A stretch of DNA of 64,000 nucleotides, taken from NCBI GenBank assembly GCA_001013295.1, contig LAZY01000078.1:1-64000 (forward strand), read 5' to 3'. The DNA comes from Chryseobacterium indologenes. GTDB taxonomy: Bacteria; Bacteroidota; Bacteroidia; Flavobacteriales; Weeksellaceae. The position numbers and the translations under genes are program-made. Shown one piece after another: positions 51,633 to 61,455 of the stretch (position 1 is its first letter; every line of letters starts with the position of its first letter). Below the pieces are notes generated by a model that had not been told where the DNA came from, made no database searches, and was given only the letters and a program-made list of their open reading frames with translations.

Positions 51633-52943
51633 ATGAAAAAACTAACTACCTTTTCTGCTGTTGTTTTCTGTTCACTGATGGATGCACAATCGCAATATTG
51701 TAAACCTACTTTCCAGTATGGAGCTGACAGTAATATGATTACTAATGTTACTTTTGGAGGGATCAACAATTCATCATCGGCTCAGTCCGGGTCTGCAACG
51801 GTTTATGAAAATTTTACTGCATTATCAGCAGATCTGCAGGTAGGGAGTTCTTATCCCATATCTGTAAAGGGGCCATCCAGTACGTTCCCTAGTGATGTAA
51901 TGGTCTATATTGATTTTAACCAGAATGGTAGTTTTGATGATGCAGGAGAAAGCTTTTATATCGGAAGGTTGGGAGCAGCCAATCCTTTCAATGCCTTTAC
52001 AGTTAGTAATACCATTGTGATCCCTGCTAATGCGGCCAACGGCATTACAAAAATGAGAGTTCTTAAAAATACGAATGTTATGGCCTATTCGGACCCCAAT
52101 GCAGTTAATTCAATTCACTCAGCGTGTGATGCGGGATTAAGAGCGGGGCAGACAGAAGATTATACCGTGAATATTGCAGGAAATACACCCAATTTTCCAT
52201 CCCCTTACTGTGGAACTGAAAACATTACAAGCCTTACAGTAAGTGAGATCAGTGGAGTAGAATTTGCCGGAATGGTTAATAACAGTGCTCTTGATGGCAA
52301 TTCGGATGTGCTTGAGAATTTTACGAGCGTGGTTTTCAATGTTAACCGTGGTAATTCTTATCCTATTACGGTGACGGGAGGTACTCATGGGCAGTCTACA
52401 GTATCAGCTTATGCTTATATTGATTTTAATCAGAATAATCAGTTTGATGCGGATGAAGCGTTCAATCTGGGGTATCTGGACAATTCCAATCCGGTGGCTC
52501 ATGAGCAATCCGGGACGGTATTCGGGAATATCAATATCCCTTTAAATGCTTTATTGGGCGAAACCCGTTTCAGGCTGGTAAAAGCATATGAGTCAAGTTC
52601 ATCGATGGGGGTATTGGAAAATCGACCTTGTCCTAATGGATGGTTTATCGGCCAGGTAGAAGATTATACCATCAATGTAAAACCGGAAATGCTGTCAACG
52701 ATGGAAGTCACTAAAGATTCGTCAATAAAACTTCAGATATATCCTAATCCGACTACAGGAAATCTAGTGATTAAAATGAAAGAAGCTCTGGAAAAATATG
52801 AAATTTACAGTACATCGGGGCAAAAGATCATGGAAGGCAACTCTGTGAACGTAAATACAGACAGTCTTATTCCTGGAACTTACCTGATGAAGATACAGAC
52901 CAGAGATAAAAAAGTGATTACTGAAAAGATCATTAAAAAATAA
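51633..52943 (+). CDS. T9SS-exported GEVED-domain protein
   Basis: The 436-residue protein has a signal peptide (MKKLTTFSAVVFCSLMDAQSQ), two GEVED-type repeats of about 150 residues (each with VMVYIDFNQNGSFDDAGESF- or AYIDFNQNNQFDADEAF-type calcium-binding-like loops, and ending GLRAGQTEDYTV or WFIGQVEDYTI), and a C-terminal sorting domain (LQIYPNPTTGNLVIKM...YLMKIQTRDKKVITEKIIKK). It should be exported by the type IX system and anchored at the cell surface or released. The function is probably adhesion or substrate binding. It stands alone. Confidence 0.88.
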   Translation: MKKLTTFSAVVFCSLMDAQSQYCKPTFQYGADSNMITNVTFGGINNSSSAQSGSATVYENFTALSADLQVGSSYPISVKGPSSTFPSDVMVYIDFNQNGSFDDAGESFYIGRLGAANPFNAFTVSNTIVIPANAANGITKMRVLKNTNVMAYSDPNAVNSIHSACDAGLRAGQTEDYTVNIAGNTPNFPSPYCGTENITSLTVSEISGVEFAGMVNNSALDGNSDVLENFTSVVFNVNRGNSYPITVTGGTHGQSTVSAYAYIDFNQNNQFDADEAFNLGYLDNSNPVAHEQSGTVFGNINIPLNALLGETRFRLVKAYESSSSMGVLENRPCPNGWFIGQVEDYTINVKPEMLSTMEVTKDSSIKLQIYPNPTTGNLVIKMKEALEKYEIYSTSGQKIMEGNSVNVNTDSLIPGTYLMKIQTRDKKVITEKIIKK

Positions 52944-53268
52944 GAAACACATATCTAATCATATCCATATCAATTTTTGTTTTTTTAATCGGCAGGTTTC
53001 TATCCTGTCGGTTTTTTTTTATGTGCTGAAAAATACCTGATTTAAGATTGCTTTAACTAAAAATATTATTTAATGGTAAATTGTTAAGGTCTAAGAGAAA
53101 ATCTTTAACATTTTCGATTGAATTTTATCAAAATTTTATCAGGTCTGATTCTTCTGCCATTGAGAAAATGAATCTATTTTTACAGAAAAATTGGAACCCA
53201 TTATTTTATTGTGAAAAGCCCTTGAATACAGGCTTGCCCTTTGATAATGAGCCAGAGAATCTACTACC
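52944..53268. other. Gene-free region with terminator
   Basis: The left part holds the terminator at 52987-53020. A 63-codon ORF from 53081 begins with TTG and overlaps the GLPGLI gene start; it has no coding character and was not called. Confidence 0.45.
52987..53020 (+). terminator. Terminator after the GEVED gene
   Basis: AATCGGCAGG pairs with CCTGTCGGTT (one wobble) around a seven-base loop, followed by about ten T residues. Confidence 0.8.
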
Positions 53269-54087
53269 ATGAAGAAAATAATACTTACTTCCGGAATCGC
53301 TGCCGGATTCTGGGCCCAGGCTCAAACCCAACGTTTTATCTATGATGTTGTCTACAAGAAAGATGCATCGTCCGAAGTTCTGACCAAAGAAAACTTTCAC
53401 CTGGATGTCTATCCGGACAGAAGTGAATATTATCAGAGAGATTTTTTTATTGCAGATTCTCTGATCAGTAATAATATTCAGTTTCCCAAAGATGCCAAAC
53501 TCAATACTTCTACGATTGTTGCCCATAAAACAGGCGAGGAGCTCTATGATGAATACGATCTGTTGGAAGCTACTGTATTGAAATTACAGACCAAAGATAC
53601 CCAAAACTGGAAACTGACGAACGAAAGCAAAAAAGTCAAAGATCTGACCCTGCAAAAAGCAACCACTCACTATGGCGGAAGAGACTGGACGGCATGGTTT
53701 ACCAAAGAAATCCCTTTTCAGGAAGGTCCGTATAAATTCCATGGGCTGCCGGGGCTGATCGTGGAACTGTATGATGATAAGAATGACTATAAATTTGATC
53801 TGGTGAAGTCTGTTAAACTGGACAAACCTGTCAACAATATGTTCATTAAAATGTCTAAAGAAATGAGCGTACCCACCACATGGGAAAAATATAAAAGCAC
53901 AAAGCTTGCTTATTACGAATCCCCTATCAATTTTCTCAGAAATGGGAGAGAAGGAGATCAGTTCTTTTTGAATGACGGAACCAAAGTGAACTCTGCCAAC
54001 AGGCGTGAAATAAATGACCGGATGAAACAGAATATCAAAAGATTTAATAATCCAATTGATCTGGATCGAAAAATCAATTATCAATAA
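53269..54087 (+). CDS. GLPGLI-family protein
   Basis: The 272-residue protein has a short signal peptide (MKKIILTSGIAAGFWAQAQ) and the diagnostic central motif KFHGLPGLIVELYDD that names the family. This family is confined to Bacteroidetes, especially Flavobacteriia. Proteins are usually paired with a TonB-type receptor, though none is adjacent here. Function is unknown. The gene is convergent with the SNF2 helicase gene, with about 94 bases between their stops. Confidence 0.92.
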   Translation: MKKIILTSGIAAGFWAQAQTQRFIYDVVYKKDASSEVLTKENFHLDVYPDRSEYYQRDFFIADSLISNNIQFPKDAKLNTSTIVAHKTGEELYDEYDLLEATVLKLQTKDTQNWKLTNESKKVKDLTLQKATTHYGGRDWTAWFTKEIPFQEGPYKFHGLPGLIVELYDDKNDYKFDLVKSVKLDKPVNNMFIKMSKEMSVPTTWEKYKSTKLAYYESPINFLRNGREGDQFFLNDGTKVNSANRREINDRMKQNIKRFNNPIDLDRKINYQ

Positions 54088-54180
54088 GAGAATAGTAAAG
54101 CAGTTCAATTGCATTCAGCCACTCTTACATGGATCAGACATTCATGTAAAAGTGGCTGAAAAAGTAAATGGGTATTTACA
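54088..54180. terminator. Bidirectional hairpin between GLPGLI and SNF2 genes
   Basis: CAGCCACTCTTACATG (about 54116-54131) and CATGTAAAAGTGGCTG (about 54144-54159) form a stem around ATCAGACATT-like loop. No clean T run is seen on either side, so the terminator role is plausible but not certain. Confidence 0.5.
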
Positions 54181-57100
54181 TCAGGATTCAGAGCCTAGCA
54201 GATCCATAAGATCTTGCCTGGATAATCCCTGGAATTTTGTTCCGTCTGTTTTGAGGAGATTCTGAGCCAGCTGTTTTTTCTTTTTCTGCAATGTCAGTAT
54301 TTTCTCTTCCACAGTATTGGTGCAGATCATCCGGACGGCGATGACGTTTTTGGTCTGTCCTATACGGTAGCTGCGGTCAATAGCTTGATTTTCAATGGCA
54401 GGATTCCACCATGGATCGACAAGATAGATGTAATCAGCCTGGGTAAGGTTAAGTCCCACACCGCCTGCTTTTAAGCTGATCAGGAATACCCGAACTTCTT
54501 TGTTTTCCTGAAAATGGGTTACTTTTTCACCTCTGTCTTTCGTTTGTCCCGTAAGATATTCAAACCGGATCCCGTGTTTTTCCAGTTCAGCTTTAATCAG
54601 GTCCAGCATCCCGACAAACTGAGAGAATACCAGAATTTTATGATCTTTTGATTTTCCGAGGATCTGTTCCATCAGGATCTCGATTTTTACCGAATGTTCA
54701 CCCGAATATCCTTCTTTGATCAGAACGGGAGAATTACAGATCTGTCGGAGCCTGGTGAGGCCGGTAAGCACATGCATACTGTTTTTATTAAGATCATCTT
54801 CGTCATTTGCAGCAATAAACTCACGAAGCTCTTTTTCATAAGCATCATAAATTTTGCGTTGTTCCGCATTCATCTCACAATAGATGACGGTTTCTGTTTT
54901 TTCAGGGAGCTCTTTAGCCACCTGTTTTTTTGTTCTTCTGAGAATAAATGGCTTTATTTTCTGCTGAAGTTCCAATGCTCGTTTACTGTATTCGAATTTA
55001 TCGATAGGAATGGCATAAATGTCTTTAAAATACTGTTTGCTACCCAGAAGTCCCGGACAGGCAAAAGAAAGCTGGCTATAGAGGTCAAAAGTGCTGTTTT
55101 CGACGGGAGTTCCTGTCAATACAATCCTGTTTCGTGACTGAAGAAGACGTGCTGCCTTATACCGCTCTGAATTCGGATTTTTAATGGTCTGCGATTCATC
55201 GAGAAAAACATAGTTGAAATTGAATGTTTTCAGGAACTGAATATCAGATAGCAACATTCCATAGCTGGTCAGTACTACTTCATATTCAGAGAGATGAGCG
55301 GTAGTTTTAGGTCTGTCAGCTCCATAATGCAGCAGAACTTTTAGGGAAGGGGCAAATCTGCTGATCTCTTCCTGCCAGTTGAAGAGCAGGGAAGTAGGTA
55401 CCACGATAAGATTGGTGGTATGACCCCGTTTTTCCCGCTGTGACAGAATGAATGCAATGATCTGAATTGTTTTTCCCAATCCCATATCATCAGCCAGGCA
55501 GCCGCCAAAGTTGAATCCGTCAAGAAAGTTCAGCCAATTGAGGCCTTCGTGCTGATAATCTCTTAATTCAGCTTTCAGGTCAGCAGGAATATTGACTTCA
55601 GGGATATTTTTAACCTTTAAAAATCGCGATGAATACGTTGTTATTTCGTTCTGAACCTCTTTGCTCAGTACTTCTTTCTCAAAAAGAGAAGAGATCTCTG
55701 TAAAATTGATCTTCGGAATTTTCAATAATTCTTCATCAATTTCTCCAGCCTGGAAATAAGTGGCAATTTTCTCAATCCATTCTTCAGGAAGTATGCCTAA
55801 AGTGCCATCGTCCAGCTGTACAAACTTACTCTTATTCCGGAGGGTTCTGTGAAGTTGTTTTAAGGTGGCTTCTTTTTGTCCGAATCCTACCTTTAATTTA
55901 GCGTTGAACCAGTCTAATCCACTGGTGATCTGAATGTTGATCTTTGCCCGGTGAGGATTGAGTTTATTGTTTTTTAATTCATTGAAACCAAGGATGGTTA
56001 TTCCTTCATTCCTCCAGATTTCAAAGGCTTCCAGAAACCAGTTGTTTTCCATGAATTTATCCCTGTGAAGATAAAAATACTGGTAGCCATCCATCTGTTC
56101 TTCAAAATCAGGATGCTGCTGCATGATCAAAGAAGTGAAGCGTGCCTCGGCAGCATCATTTCTTTCTATTTTGAAAGGATTTCCATTCTGATCCGTATCA
56201 AAGATCTGCTTCCTTGAATACACCGGAACTTCTACCTGGCCGTATTTCATGACAGGAGTAATCCCGATATAACTATCCTGTTGGCGAAGATAAACCACCT
56301 TTTCTATCTGATAATTTTTATCTTCAAGCTGTACTTGTGTTGCGGTCTGTATATAGCTGTAGTTGATATGAATACGTTCTTCAAGGATATGCAGTATATT
56401 TTGCATAAAAACCTCATATTTTGAAGAATGAATGAGCAAAATCTCATTATTAGCCTTAAAGAACCTGATGATCCTAAGCATGTCCGGATGTGTTACCAGG
56501 CTGAAAATGTTGTTGTTATAGACAAAGTATTCATTTCGGAGAACGACATTCTTAAAAGGTATTGAAGTGTCATTAAATTGTAATTCTCCTGTTATTTCAT
56601 AAAAAGGATCTTTCTTAAATACAGTAAGTTGTATCTCTGCATCTAAAGTGTTTAATTCAATAAGACTGAGTGACCTTGCAGACACCGTTTCTGCAATTTC
56701 CCGGTCATGATAATATACTTCTAATCCCAGCGGATTCTGCGCAATAAGTTTTAATGCCTCAAGCTCTGCCGGATTATAATCTTCATTGTAATTGTTTTGA
56801 AAAGAATTGATCGCCGTATAGAATTTAATCTCCTGAGGCTTTTCTGCTTTCCATATGAGCTGCATGGCATCTACGGGAGTAACAGGATTCTTAATTTTCC
56901 CGGTTTGTGTGATCTCTGCTTCCATCAGTGAAAAGATCAGATGGTTGTAATAGCGGTGCTTTCCAATCACCAGGATCTGCTTTTTGCCTGTATCTGATAG
57001 GGCAAGCTCTTCCAGTTTTGAAGAATGCTGGGGAAGAAGATCCCTTTGAAACATGATGTCATCTACCGGAAGCATTTCTTTTATTTTCGGTAGGATTTCG

Positions 57101-57522
57101 ATTTTTCCGTCTTGATATTCTACCTGGAAGTAGGCATCAAGATCCGGTTCATTTTCCAGGCCATATCCTTTTGCTTTGGGAATCAGAATCTTTCTGCGGA
57201 GAAGATCATCAAAAAAGATCCGGAAGTTTTTTTCTTCCAGAATGGAGTGAATGATTTCTGCCTGATGTGCACAAAGTTTTTCATCGGGATTATCACAGGT
57301 ACAGGAACAAAGAACCGAGTCGCCAATCTTGCTTATGGTGACCATCGGAAAATCCTGAAGTGAAGATTTCTTTGTAAAAATGCCTGTATTGTTCTCAATG
57401 GCAACGGGGCAGATTTCATGAAAGTCCGTGATGCCTACAAAGGAACTCTCTGTAGTATGTTTCAGCAGATCATATACAGAAAGAGTACTGAAATTAATAT
57501 TTTCGAGGATATATTCTGCCAT
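54181..57522 (-). CDS. SNF2-family DNA/RNA translocase with N-terminal SWIM zinc finger
   Basis: Starting at the ATG at 57522 gives 1113 residues. A SWIM finger (CSCTCDNPDEKLCAH; CxCxnCxH) lies near residues 85-105. The SNF2 motor has motif I DDMGLGKTIQ (Lys684), motif II DESQ, motif III LTGTPVEN, then the helicase C half with FSQFVGMLDLI and NPAIENQAIDRSYRIGQ. The protein probably remodels DNA-protein complexes. Its role in Bacteroidetes is not known. It is long but complete, and shares a divergent promoter region with the SDR gene. Confidence 0.92.
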   Translation of the reverse strand: MAEYILENINFSTLSVYDLLKHTTESSFVGITDFHEICPVAIENNTGIFTKKSSLQDFPMVTISKIGDSVLCSCTCDNPDEKLCAHQAEIIHSILEEKNFRIFFDDLLRRKILIPKAKGYGLENEPDLDAYFQVEYQDGKIEILPKIKEMLPVDDIMFQRDLLPQHSSKLEELALSDTGKKQILVIGKHRYYNHLIFSLMEAEITQTGKIKNPVTPVDAMQLIWKAEKPQEIKFYTAINSFQNNYNEDYNPAELEALKLIAQNPLGLEVYYHDREIAETVSARSLSLIELNTLDAEIQLTVFKKDPFYEITGELQFNDTSIPFKNVVLRNEYFVYNNNIFSLVTHPDMLRIIRFFKANNEILLIHSSKYEVFMQNILHILEERIHINYSYIQTATQVQLEDKNYQIEKVVYLRQQDSYIGITPVMKYGQVEVPVYSRKQIFDTDQNGNPFKIERNDAAEARFTSLIMQQHPDFEEQMDGYQYFYLHRDKFMENNWFLEAFEIWRNEGITILGFNELKNNKLNPHRAKINIQITSGLDWFNAKLKVGFGQKEATLKQLHRTLRNKSKFVQLDDGTLGILPEEWIEKIATYFQAGEIDEELLKIPKINFTEISSLFEKEVLSKEVQNEITTYSSRFLKVKNIPEVNIPADLKAELRDYQHEGLNWLNFLDGFNFGGCLADDMGLGKTIQIIAFILSQREKRGHTTNLIVVPTSLLFNWQEEISRFAPSLKVLLHYGADRPKTTAHLSEYEVVLTSYGMLLSDIQFLKTFNFNYVFLDESQTIKNPNSERYKAARLLQSRNRIVLTGTPVENSTFDLYSQLSFACPGLLGSKQYFKDIYAIPIDKFEYSKRALELQQKIKPFILRRTKKQVAKELPEKTETVIYCEMNAEQRKIYDAYEKELREFIAANDEDDLNKNSMHVLTGLTRLRQICNSPVLIKEGYSGEHSVKIEILMEQILGKSKDHKILVFSQFVGMLDLIKAELEKHGIRFEYLTGQTKDRGEKVTHFQENKEVRVFLISLKAGGVGLNLTQADYIYLVDPWWNPAIENQAIDRSYRIGQTKNVIAVRMICTNTVEEKILTLQKKKKQLAQNLLKTDGTKFQGLSRQDLMDLLGSES

Positions 57523-57668
57523 AAAAATTGATCGGACAAACTTACAAAAAAACGATGAATGCATCCGTTTTAAAAAATCCATTTTGGCTACAGCTTCATC
57601 CGTTTTGGCAACTTCACCGTCTTTTTGATTGCAGACCTTTGTCCTATAATTTTTAAATCAGAAAAAAA

Positions 57669-58466
57669 ATGAAAACAATTTTTATAACAGGGGCTTCTAC
57701 AGGATTAGGAAAAGCAACTGCCCAATTATTTCAGAACAAAGGATGGAAGGTAATTGCTACCATGAGAAACCCGGATGCAGGTGCAGATCTTGCTTCTTTG
57801 GAAAATGTAACCGTGCTTCCGTTGGATGTTACCAATCCGGAGCAGATCAGAACAACGGTAAATCAGGCACTGGAGTTGGGAGATATTGATGTAGTCTACA
57901 ACAATGCAGGATATGGACTGATGGGGCCCCTGGAAGCTTTGACAGATGATCAGATCGTAAAACAGATAAATACGAATTTGTTAGGAGTAATCCGGGTTAC
58001 TCAGGCATTCATTCCTTATTTCAGAGAAAGAAAAAGCGGAATGTTTATTTCTACAACCTCCATAGGCGGGCTGATGGCCTTCCCTTTAAACTCTCTTTAT
58101 CACGCTACCAAATGGGCATTGGAAGGATGGAGTGAAAGTCTTGCCTTTGAGCTTAATCCGTTCGGAATTGATGTTAAAACGGTTTCTCCCGGAGGAATCA
58201 AAACAGATTTTGTAAGCCGTTCATTAGATTCAGCAACGAGTCCGGAATATGAAGGAATGATAAATGGGATGTTTTCTAAGATGGAAGGCATGATGGAGGC
58301 TGCTTCAACACCGGAACAGATTGCTGAAGTTGTTTATGAAGCTGCTACAGACAATAAAAAGCAATTGAGATATGTAGCAGGAGAAGATGCAAAAGCCTTA
58401 TACGCACAGCGTCTGGAATTGGGTGCTGAAGCATTCAGAGAACAATTGGGTAAGCAGTTTATATAA
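57669..58466 (+). CDS. Classical short-chain dehydrogenase/reductase (SDR)
   Basis: A 265-residue Rossmann-fold enzyme. The cofactor motif is TGASTGLG (7-14), NNAG is at 78-81, and the catalytic residues are Ser131, Tyr144 and Lys148 in SLYHATK. No basic residue follows the third glycine clearly, so NAD versus NADP cannot be told with certainty. The substrate is unknown. The AraC-type regulator gene follows 111 bases later, in the same direction. Confidence 0.94.
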   Translation: MKTIFITGASTGLGKATAQLFQNKGWKVIATMRNPDAGADLASLENVTVLPLDVTNPEQIRTTVNQALELGDIDVVYNNAGYGLMGPLEALTDDQIVKQINTNLLGVIRVTQAFIPYFRERKSGMFISTTSIGGLMAFPLNSLYHATKWALEGWSESLAFELNPFGIDVKTVSPGGIKTDFVSRSLDSATSPEYEGMINGMFSKMEGMMEAASTPEQIAEVVYEAATDNKKQLRYVAGEDAKALYAQRLELGAEAFREQLGKQFI

Positions 58467-58485
58467 TTGGTTTAGTATAAAGATG

Positions 58486-58543
58486 GTCTCAAAAGGCTTT
58501 TCGTGAACTTAGAATGGTTGATGTAATTATTGTTTTTTGAGAC
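58486..58543. repeat. Short inverted repeat GTCTCAAAA...TTTTGAGAC
   Basis: GTCTCAAAA at 58486-58494 is complemented by TTTTGAGAC at 58535-58543, followed by GTTCTTTTTC. It may be a weak terminator for the SDR gene or the ends of a degraded small element. Confidence 0.5.
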
Positions 58544-58577
58544 GTTCTTTTTCTGTTAAATACCTTAATTTTATTTC

Positions 58578-59492
58578 ATGGAAAAGAAAAACAACAGCCC
58601 TCTGAAAATTTCATCCCTATCAGAGATGCATGATCTGCTGCAGCTTCCTAAGCCGCTTCATCCATTGGTAAGCCTTGTGGATAATACAAAAATGGCTGTC
58701 AGTAGAGATATGCTGGGCAAGAGTTTTATGTTGAATTTTTATAAGATCTCGTATAAATATTCCAAAGTAGGAAAGATGGGGTATGGAAGAGGCTATTATG
58801 ACTTTAATGAAGGGGGAATGATGTTCACTTCACCCGGGCAGATACTTTCAACGGATGAAAATGCGGAGTATTCCGGTTATACTTTGTTGATGCATCCGGA
58901 TTTTATCAGGAGCTATCCTCTGGCGAAAAATATCAAGAATTTCGGTTTCTTTTCTTATGATACGAATGAAGCCCTGCATTTGTCTGATCAGGAAAAAACA
59001 ATTGTTGCAGGGCTTTTGGATAGTATCAGCAATGAGCTGAATACGGCCATTGATGAGGTTAGTCAGGATGTGATTATCTCTTATATCGAAGTGCTTCTCA
59101 ACTACAGCAATCGTTTTTACAAACGGCAGTTCATTACTAGAAAAACCATCAACAGTGATCTGCTGACCAGAATGGAAGGGATATTGGAAGATTATTTCAA
59201 TCAACAGGAAACACTTACCAAAGGGCTTCCTACAGTAGAATTTCTGGCTTCTGCACTTCATCTTTCCCCACATTATCTGAGCGATATGCTCCGGAATCTT
59301 ACCGGGCAGAATGCACAGCAGCATATTCATGAAAAGCTGATAGAAAAGGCAAAAGAATACCTTACCACCACCAGTTTTTCGGTATCTGAAGTTGCTTATG
59401 CACTGGGATTTGAACATCCGCAGTCTTTCAATAAGTTGTTTAAAAAGAAAACAGAAGAAACGCCTTTAAGCTACAGACAATCATTTAATTAA
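58578..59492 (+). CDS. AraC-family transcriptional regulator
   Basis: A 304-residue protein. The N-terminal half resembles the cupin-like AraC ligand domain (with GGMMFTSPGQILS). The C-terminal double helix-turn-helix is well formed: PTVEFLASALHLSPHYLSDMLRNLTGQNAQQHI, then VSEVAYALGFEHPQSFNKLFKKKTEETPLSYR. It probably controls the preceding SDR gene and itself, by inference from position. A perfect terminator follows. Confidence 0.92.
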   Translation: MEKKNNSPLKISSLSEMHDLLQLPKPLHPLVSLVDNTKMAVSRDMLGKSFMLNFYKISYKYSKVGKMGYGRGYYDFNEGGMMFTSPGQILSTDENAEYSGYTLLMHPDFIRSYPLAKNIKNFGFFSYDTNEALHLSDQEKTIVAGLLDSISNELNTAIDEVSQDVIISYIEVLLNYSNRFYKRQFITRKTINSDLLTRMEGILEDYFNQQETLTKGLPTVEFLASALHLSPHYLSDMLRNLTGQNAQQHIHEKLIEKAKEYLTTTSFSVSEVAYALGFEHPQSFNKLFKKKTEETPLSYRQSFN

Positions 59493-59500
59493 AAAAATAG

Positions 59501-59534
59501 AAATATCCGGCAAGAAAATGCCGGATATTTTTTT
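59501..59534 (+). terminator. Terminator after the AraC gene
   Basis: AAATATCCGGC and GCCGGATATTT form an 11-base-pair stem, followed by T7. Confidence 0.9.
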
Positions 59535-59619
59535 CAGACAGACATTCAGTAAAATAGTGAATAATTGTCAGATAAAAAATACCAGCTTTCAGGTAGATGA
59601 AAATACTTTTTTTTCAGGA

Positions 59620-59650
59620 TTGACACCTTTTGGAACTAAAAATAAATTTG
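59620..59650 (+). promoter_or_regulatory. Promoter TTG-N20-TAAATTTG
   Basis: TTG at 59620-59622 and TAAATTTG at 59643-59650 are separated by 20 bases, close to the Bacteroidetes consensus. It lies 40 bases before the T9SS cargo gene start. Confidence 0.55.
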
Positions 59651-59690
59651 TAGGAAAAAGAGATACCTATCCAATTTAAAAATATCCAAT

Positions 59691-60674
59691 ATGAAAAAGC
59701 TAAATTCTATTTTATTTCTCATGGCAGGAATAGCGGCTTATGCACAGCCGTCTATAACAAAATCTGCTATTGACAGAGTCGGTATACCTGCTACATTTAA
59801 AGCCGGTGATGTTCCGCTTACTGTAACTGCCGGTCCTTCGGGAGCGAATGTAACCTGGAATTTTTCTGCTTATACAGGGGCTAATACTTCTACGTCTACC
59901 ATGAATGCCTGTCCCGGGCAATCGAACTGCTTCAGGTTTCCGGGAGCCAACAGGATTACCAAACCGACACTTTCTGATACCTATGATTTTACTTCTATCT
60001 CAGATACTGAAGCGCTAATGCTGGGAACATATTCCGGACCCACCATGGGAGATGTGACTATGACGTACTCAGATCCTTTGATTGATTTTAAATTTCCGGT
60101 TACGTACCTGCAGCAGTTTACCGATAATTATCAGATCGATACTACCGGTGGCTTGGGAAATTCAACCGAAACAGGGCAGGTAGCCTATACTGTAGATGGC
60201 TATGGTACGATCACGACTCCTACGGGAACTTATCCTAATGTTGTGAGAATAAAAAGAATGCGTACTGCTACCCAAAATCCGGGAGGATTGTCCTATACCA
60301 ATGAATCGTATATGTGGGTAAGCCAGAGTGCCGGAATTGTATTTAATTTTGCCATCAACACCTTTACTTTCAATGGAACGACCAATGTGACAAAAAGTGT
60401 TTCCTATCCGGAAGCAGGAGCATTGTCAACCATTGATACAGACGTTAAAAAAGATGAAGTATCCGTATATCCGAATCCGGGCTCAGATTTTATTACTTTA
60501 GCTTCAAAAGAAAGTATTAAAAAGATAAAGGTTACCTCCTTGGACGGAAGAACTGTTCTGACAGCAGAAAATCCTGAAAATATTGACATTTCAAAACTTC
60601 CGAAAGGAGGATATATCCTTCAGGGAGAATTGAAAAAAGGAGGTTCCGTTTCGAAGAAATTTATAAAAAAATAA
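59691..60674 (+). CDS. T9SS-exported protein of unknown function
   Basis: The 327-residue protein has a signal peptide (MKKLNSILFLMAGIAAYAQ), an N-terminal beta-rich domain of about 230 residues with no recognised family (contains a CPGQSNCF disulfide-like pair), and a C-terminal sorting domain (VSVYPNPGSDFITL...ISKLPKGGYILQGELKKGGSVSKKFIKK). It is a surface or secreted protein. The function is unknown. It is monocistronic, with a recognisable promoter and a bidirectional hairpin at the end. Confidence 0.87.
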   Translation: MKKLNSILFLMAGIAAYAQPSITKSAIDRVGIPATFKAGDVPLTVTAGPSGANVTWNFSAYTGANTSTSTMNACPGQSNCFRFPGANRITKPTLSDTYDFTSISDTEALMLGTYSGPTMGDVTMTYSDPLIDFKFPVTYLQQFTDNYQIDTTGGLGNSTETGQVAYTVDGYGTITTPTGTYPNVVRIKRMRTATQNPGGLSYTNESYMWVSQSAGIVFNFAINTFTFNGTTNVTKSVSYPEAGALSTIDTDVKKDEVSVYPNPGSDFITLASKESIKKIKVTSLDGRTVLTAENPENIDISKLPKGGYILQGELKKGGSVSKKFIKK

Positions 60675-60706
60675 AGCTGAGATTCAGCTTGGGGAGGTTT
60701 TAAAGT

Positions 60707-60752
60707 AAGAGACAGTATATCATCATGGATGGCTATACTGTCTTTTATTTTT
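60707..60752. terminator. Bidirectional terminator
   Basis: AAGAGACAGTATA (60707-60719) pairs with TATACTGTCTTTT (60733-60745), separated by 13 bases. T runs on the + strand and A runs on the left make it useful for both convergent genes. Confidence 0.8.
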
Positions 60753-61371
60753 ATAGGGTTTTAACAGAATCTTGTTTCTCCCTGATCAGATTTTCAATTT
60801 TAAGTCTTGCAAGCTCCCATTCGTCATCCAGAATACTGTAGTAAGCAGCATTTCTTGTTGTTCCGTCACTTAAAACTTTGTCTTTACGGAAAACACCTTC
60901 AAATACACCCCCGATTTTCTCAATCGCTTTTCTTGATCTGAAATTATTATCCTTTGTTTTCAGCTGTACCCGGTTGGTTTTTAATACTTCGAAGCAGAAG
61001 GTAAGCAAGAGTAATTTACATTCAAGATTAACGGAGGTGCCCCAGAAATCTTTGATAATCCAGGTCCAGCCTATTTCCAGTTTCCTGTCGGAAGGAAAGA
61101 TCTCAAAAAAACGGGTTGAACCAATCAGTTTTCCGGTTTTTTTGTGCCGTATAACGAAAGGGTACTGGTTTTCAGTTTCTCTCTGTGATAAAGCCAGTTC
61201 ATAGTTTTGATAGAAAAGGGTTCTGTCTGAACAGTCTGTAGGGACCAATTCCCAAAGTTCTCTGTCTGCTGCTGCGATATACAATTCTTCAAAGTGTTCT
61301 TTCTCCAAAGGAATCAGATCAACGGTTTCTCCTTCTAAAATGGTTGGATAAGGGATCCATTTTGTCTTCAT
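60751..61371 (-). CDS. RimJ/RimL-type GNAT N-acetyltransferase
   Basis: The 206-residue protein shows the RimJ/L plan: start with LEGETVDLIPLEKEHFEELYIAAAD, IGSTRFFEIFPSDRKLEIGWTWI, and VQLKTKDNNFRSRKAIEKIGGVFEGVFR, which includes the N-x-x-S-R-x-A-x-E-K-x-G family end. The substrate could be a ribosomal or small-molecule amine. It is one of three GNAT-type genes here, but not closely related to the other two by motif. Confidence 0.88.
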   Translation of the reverse strand: MKTKWIPYPTILEGETVDLIPLEKEHFEELYIAAADRELWELVPTDCSDRTLFYQNYELALSQRETENQYPFVIRHKKTGKLIGSTRFFEIFPSDRKLEIGWTWIIKDFWGTSVNLECKLLLLTFCFEVLKTNRVQLKTKDNNFRSRKAIEKIGGVFEGVFRKDKVLSDGTTRNAAYYSILDDEWELARLKIENLIREKQDSVKTL

Positions 61372-61455
61372 AAATTACGTTTTGATAGATCAAATTTAAT
61401 GAAAAGTGAGGTGTAAGGATATTAAAATAAAATTATTTTCCATTTTTTAAGAATG

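Noticed and set aside
53081..53272. 63-codon ORF before the GLPGLI gene
   Set aside because: TTG start, no homology-like features, and overlaps the start of the real gene.
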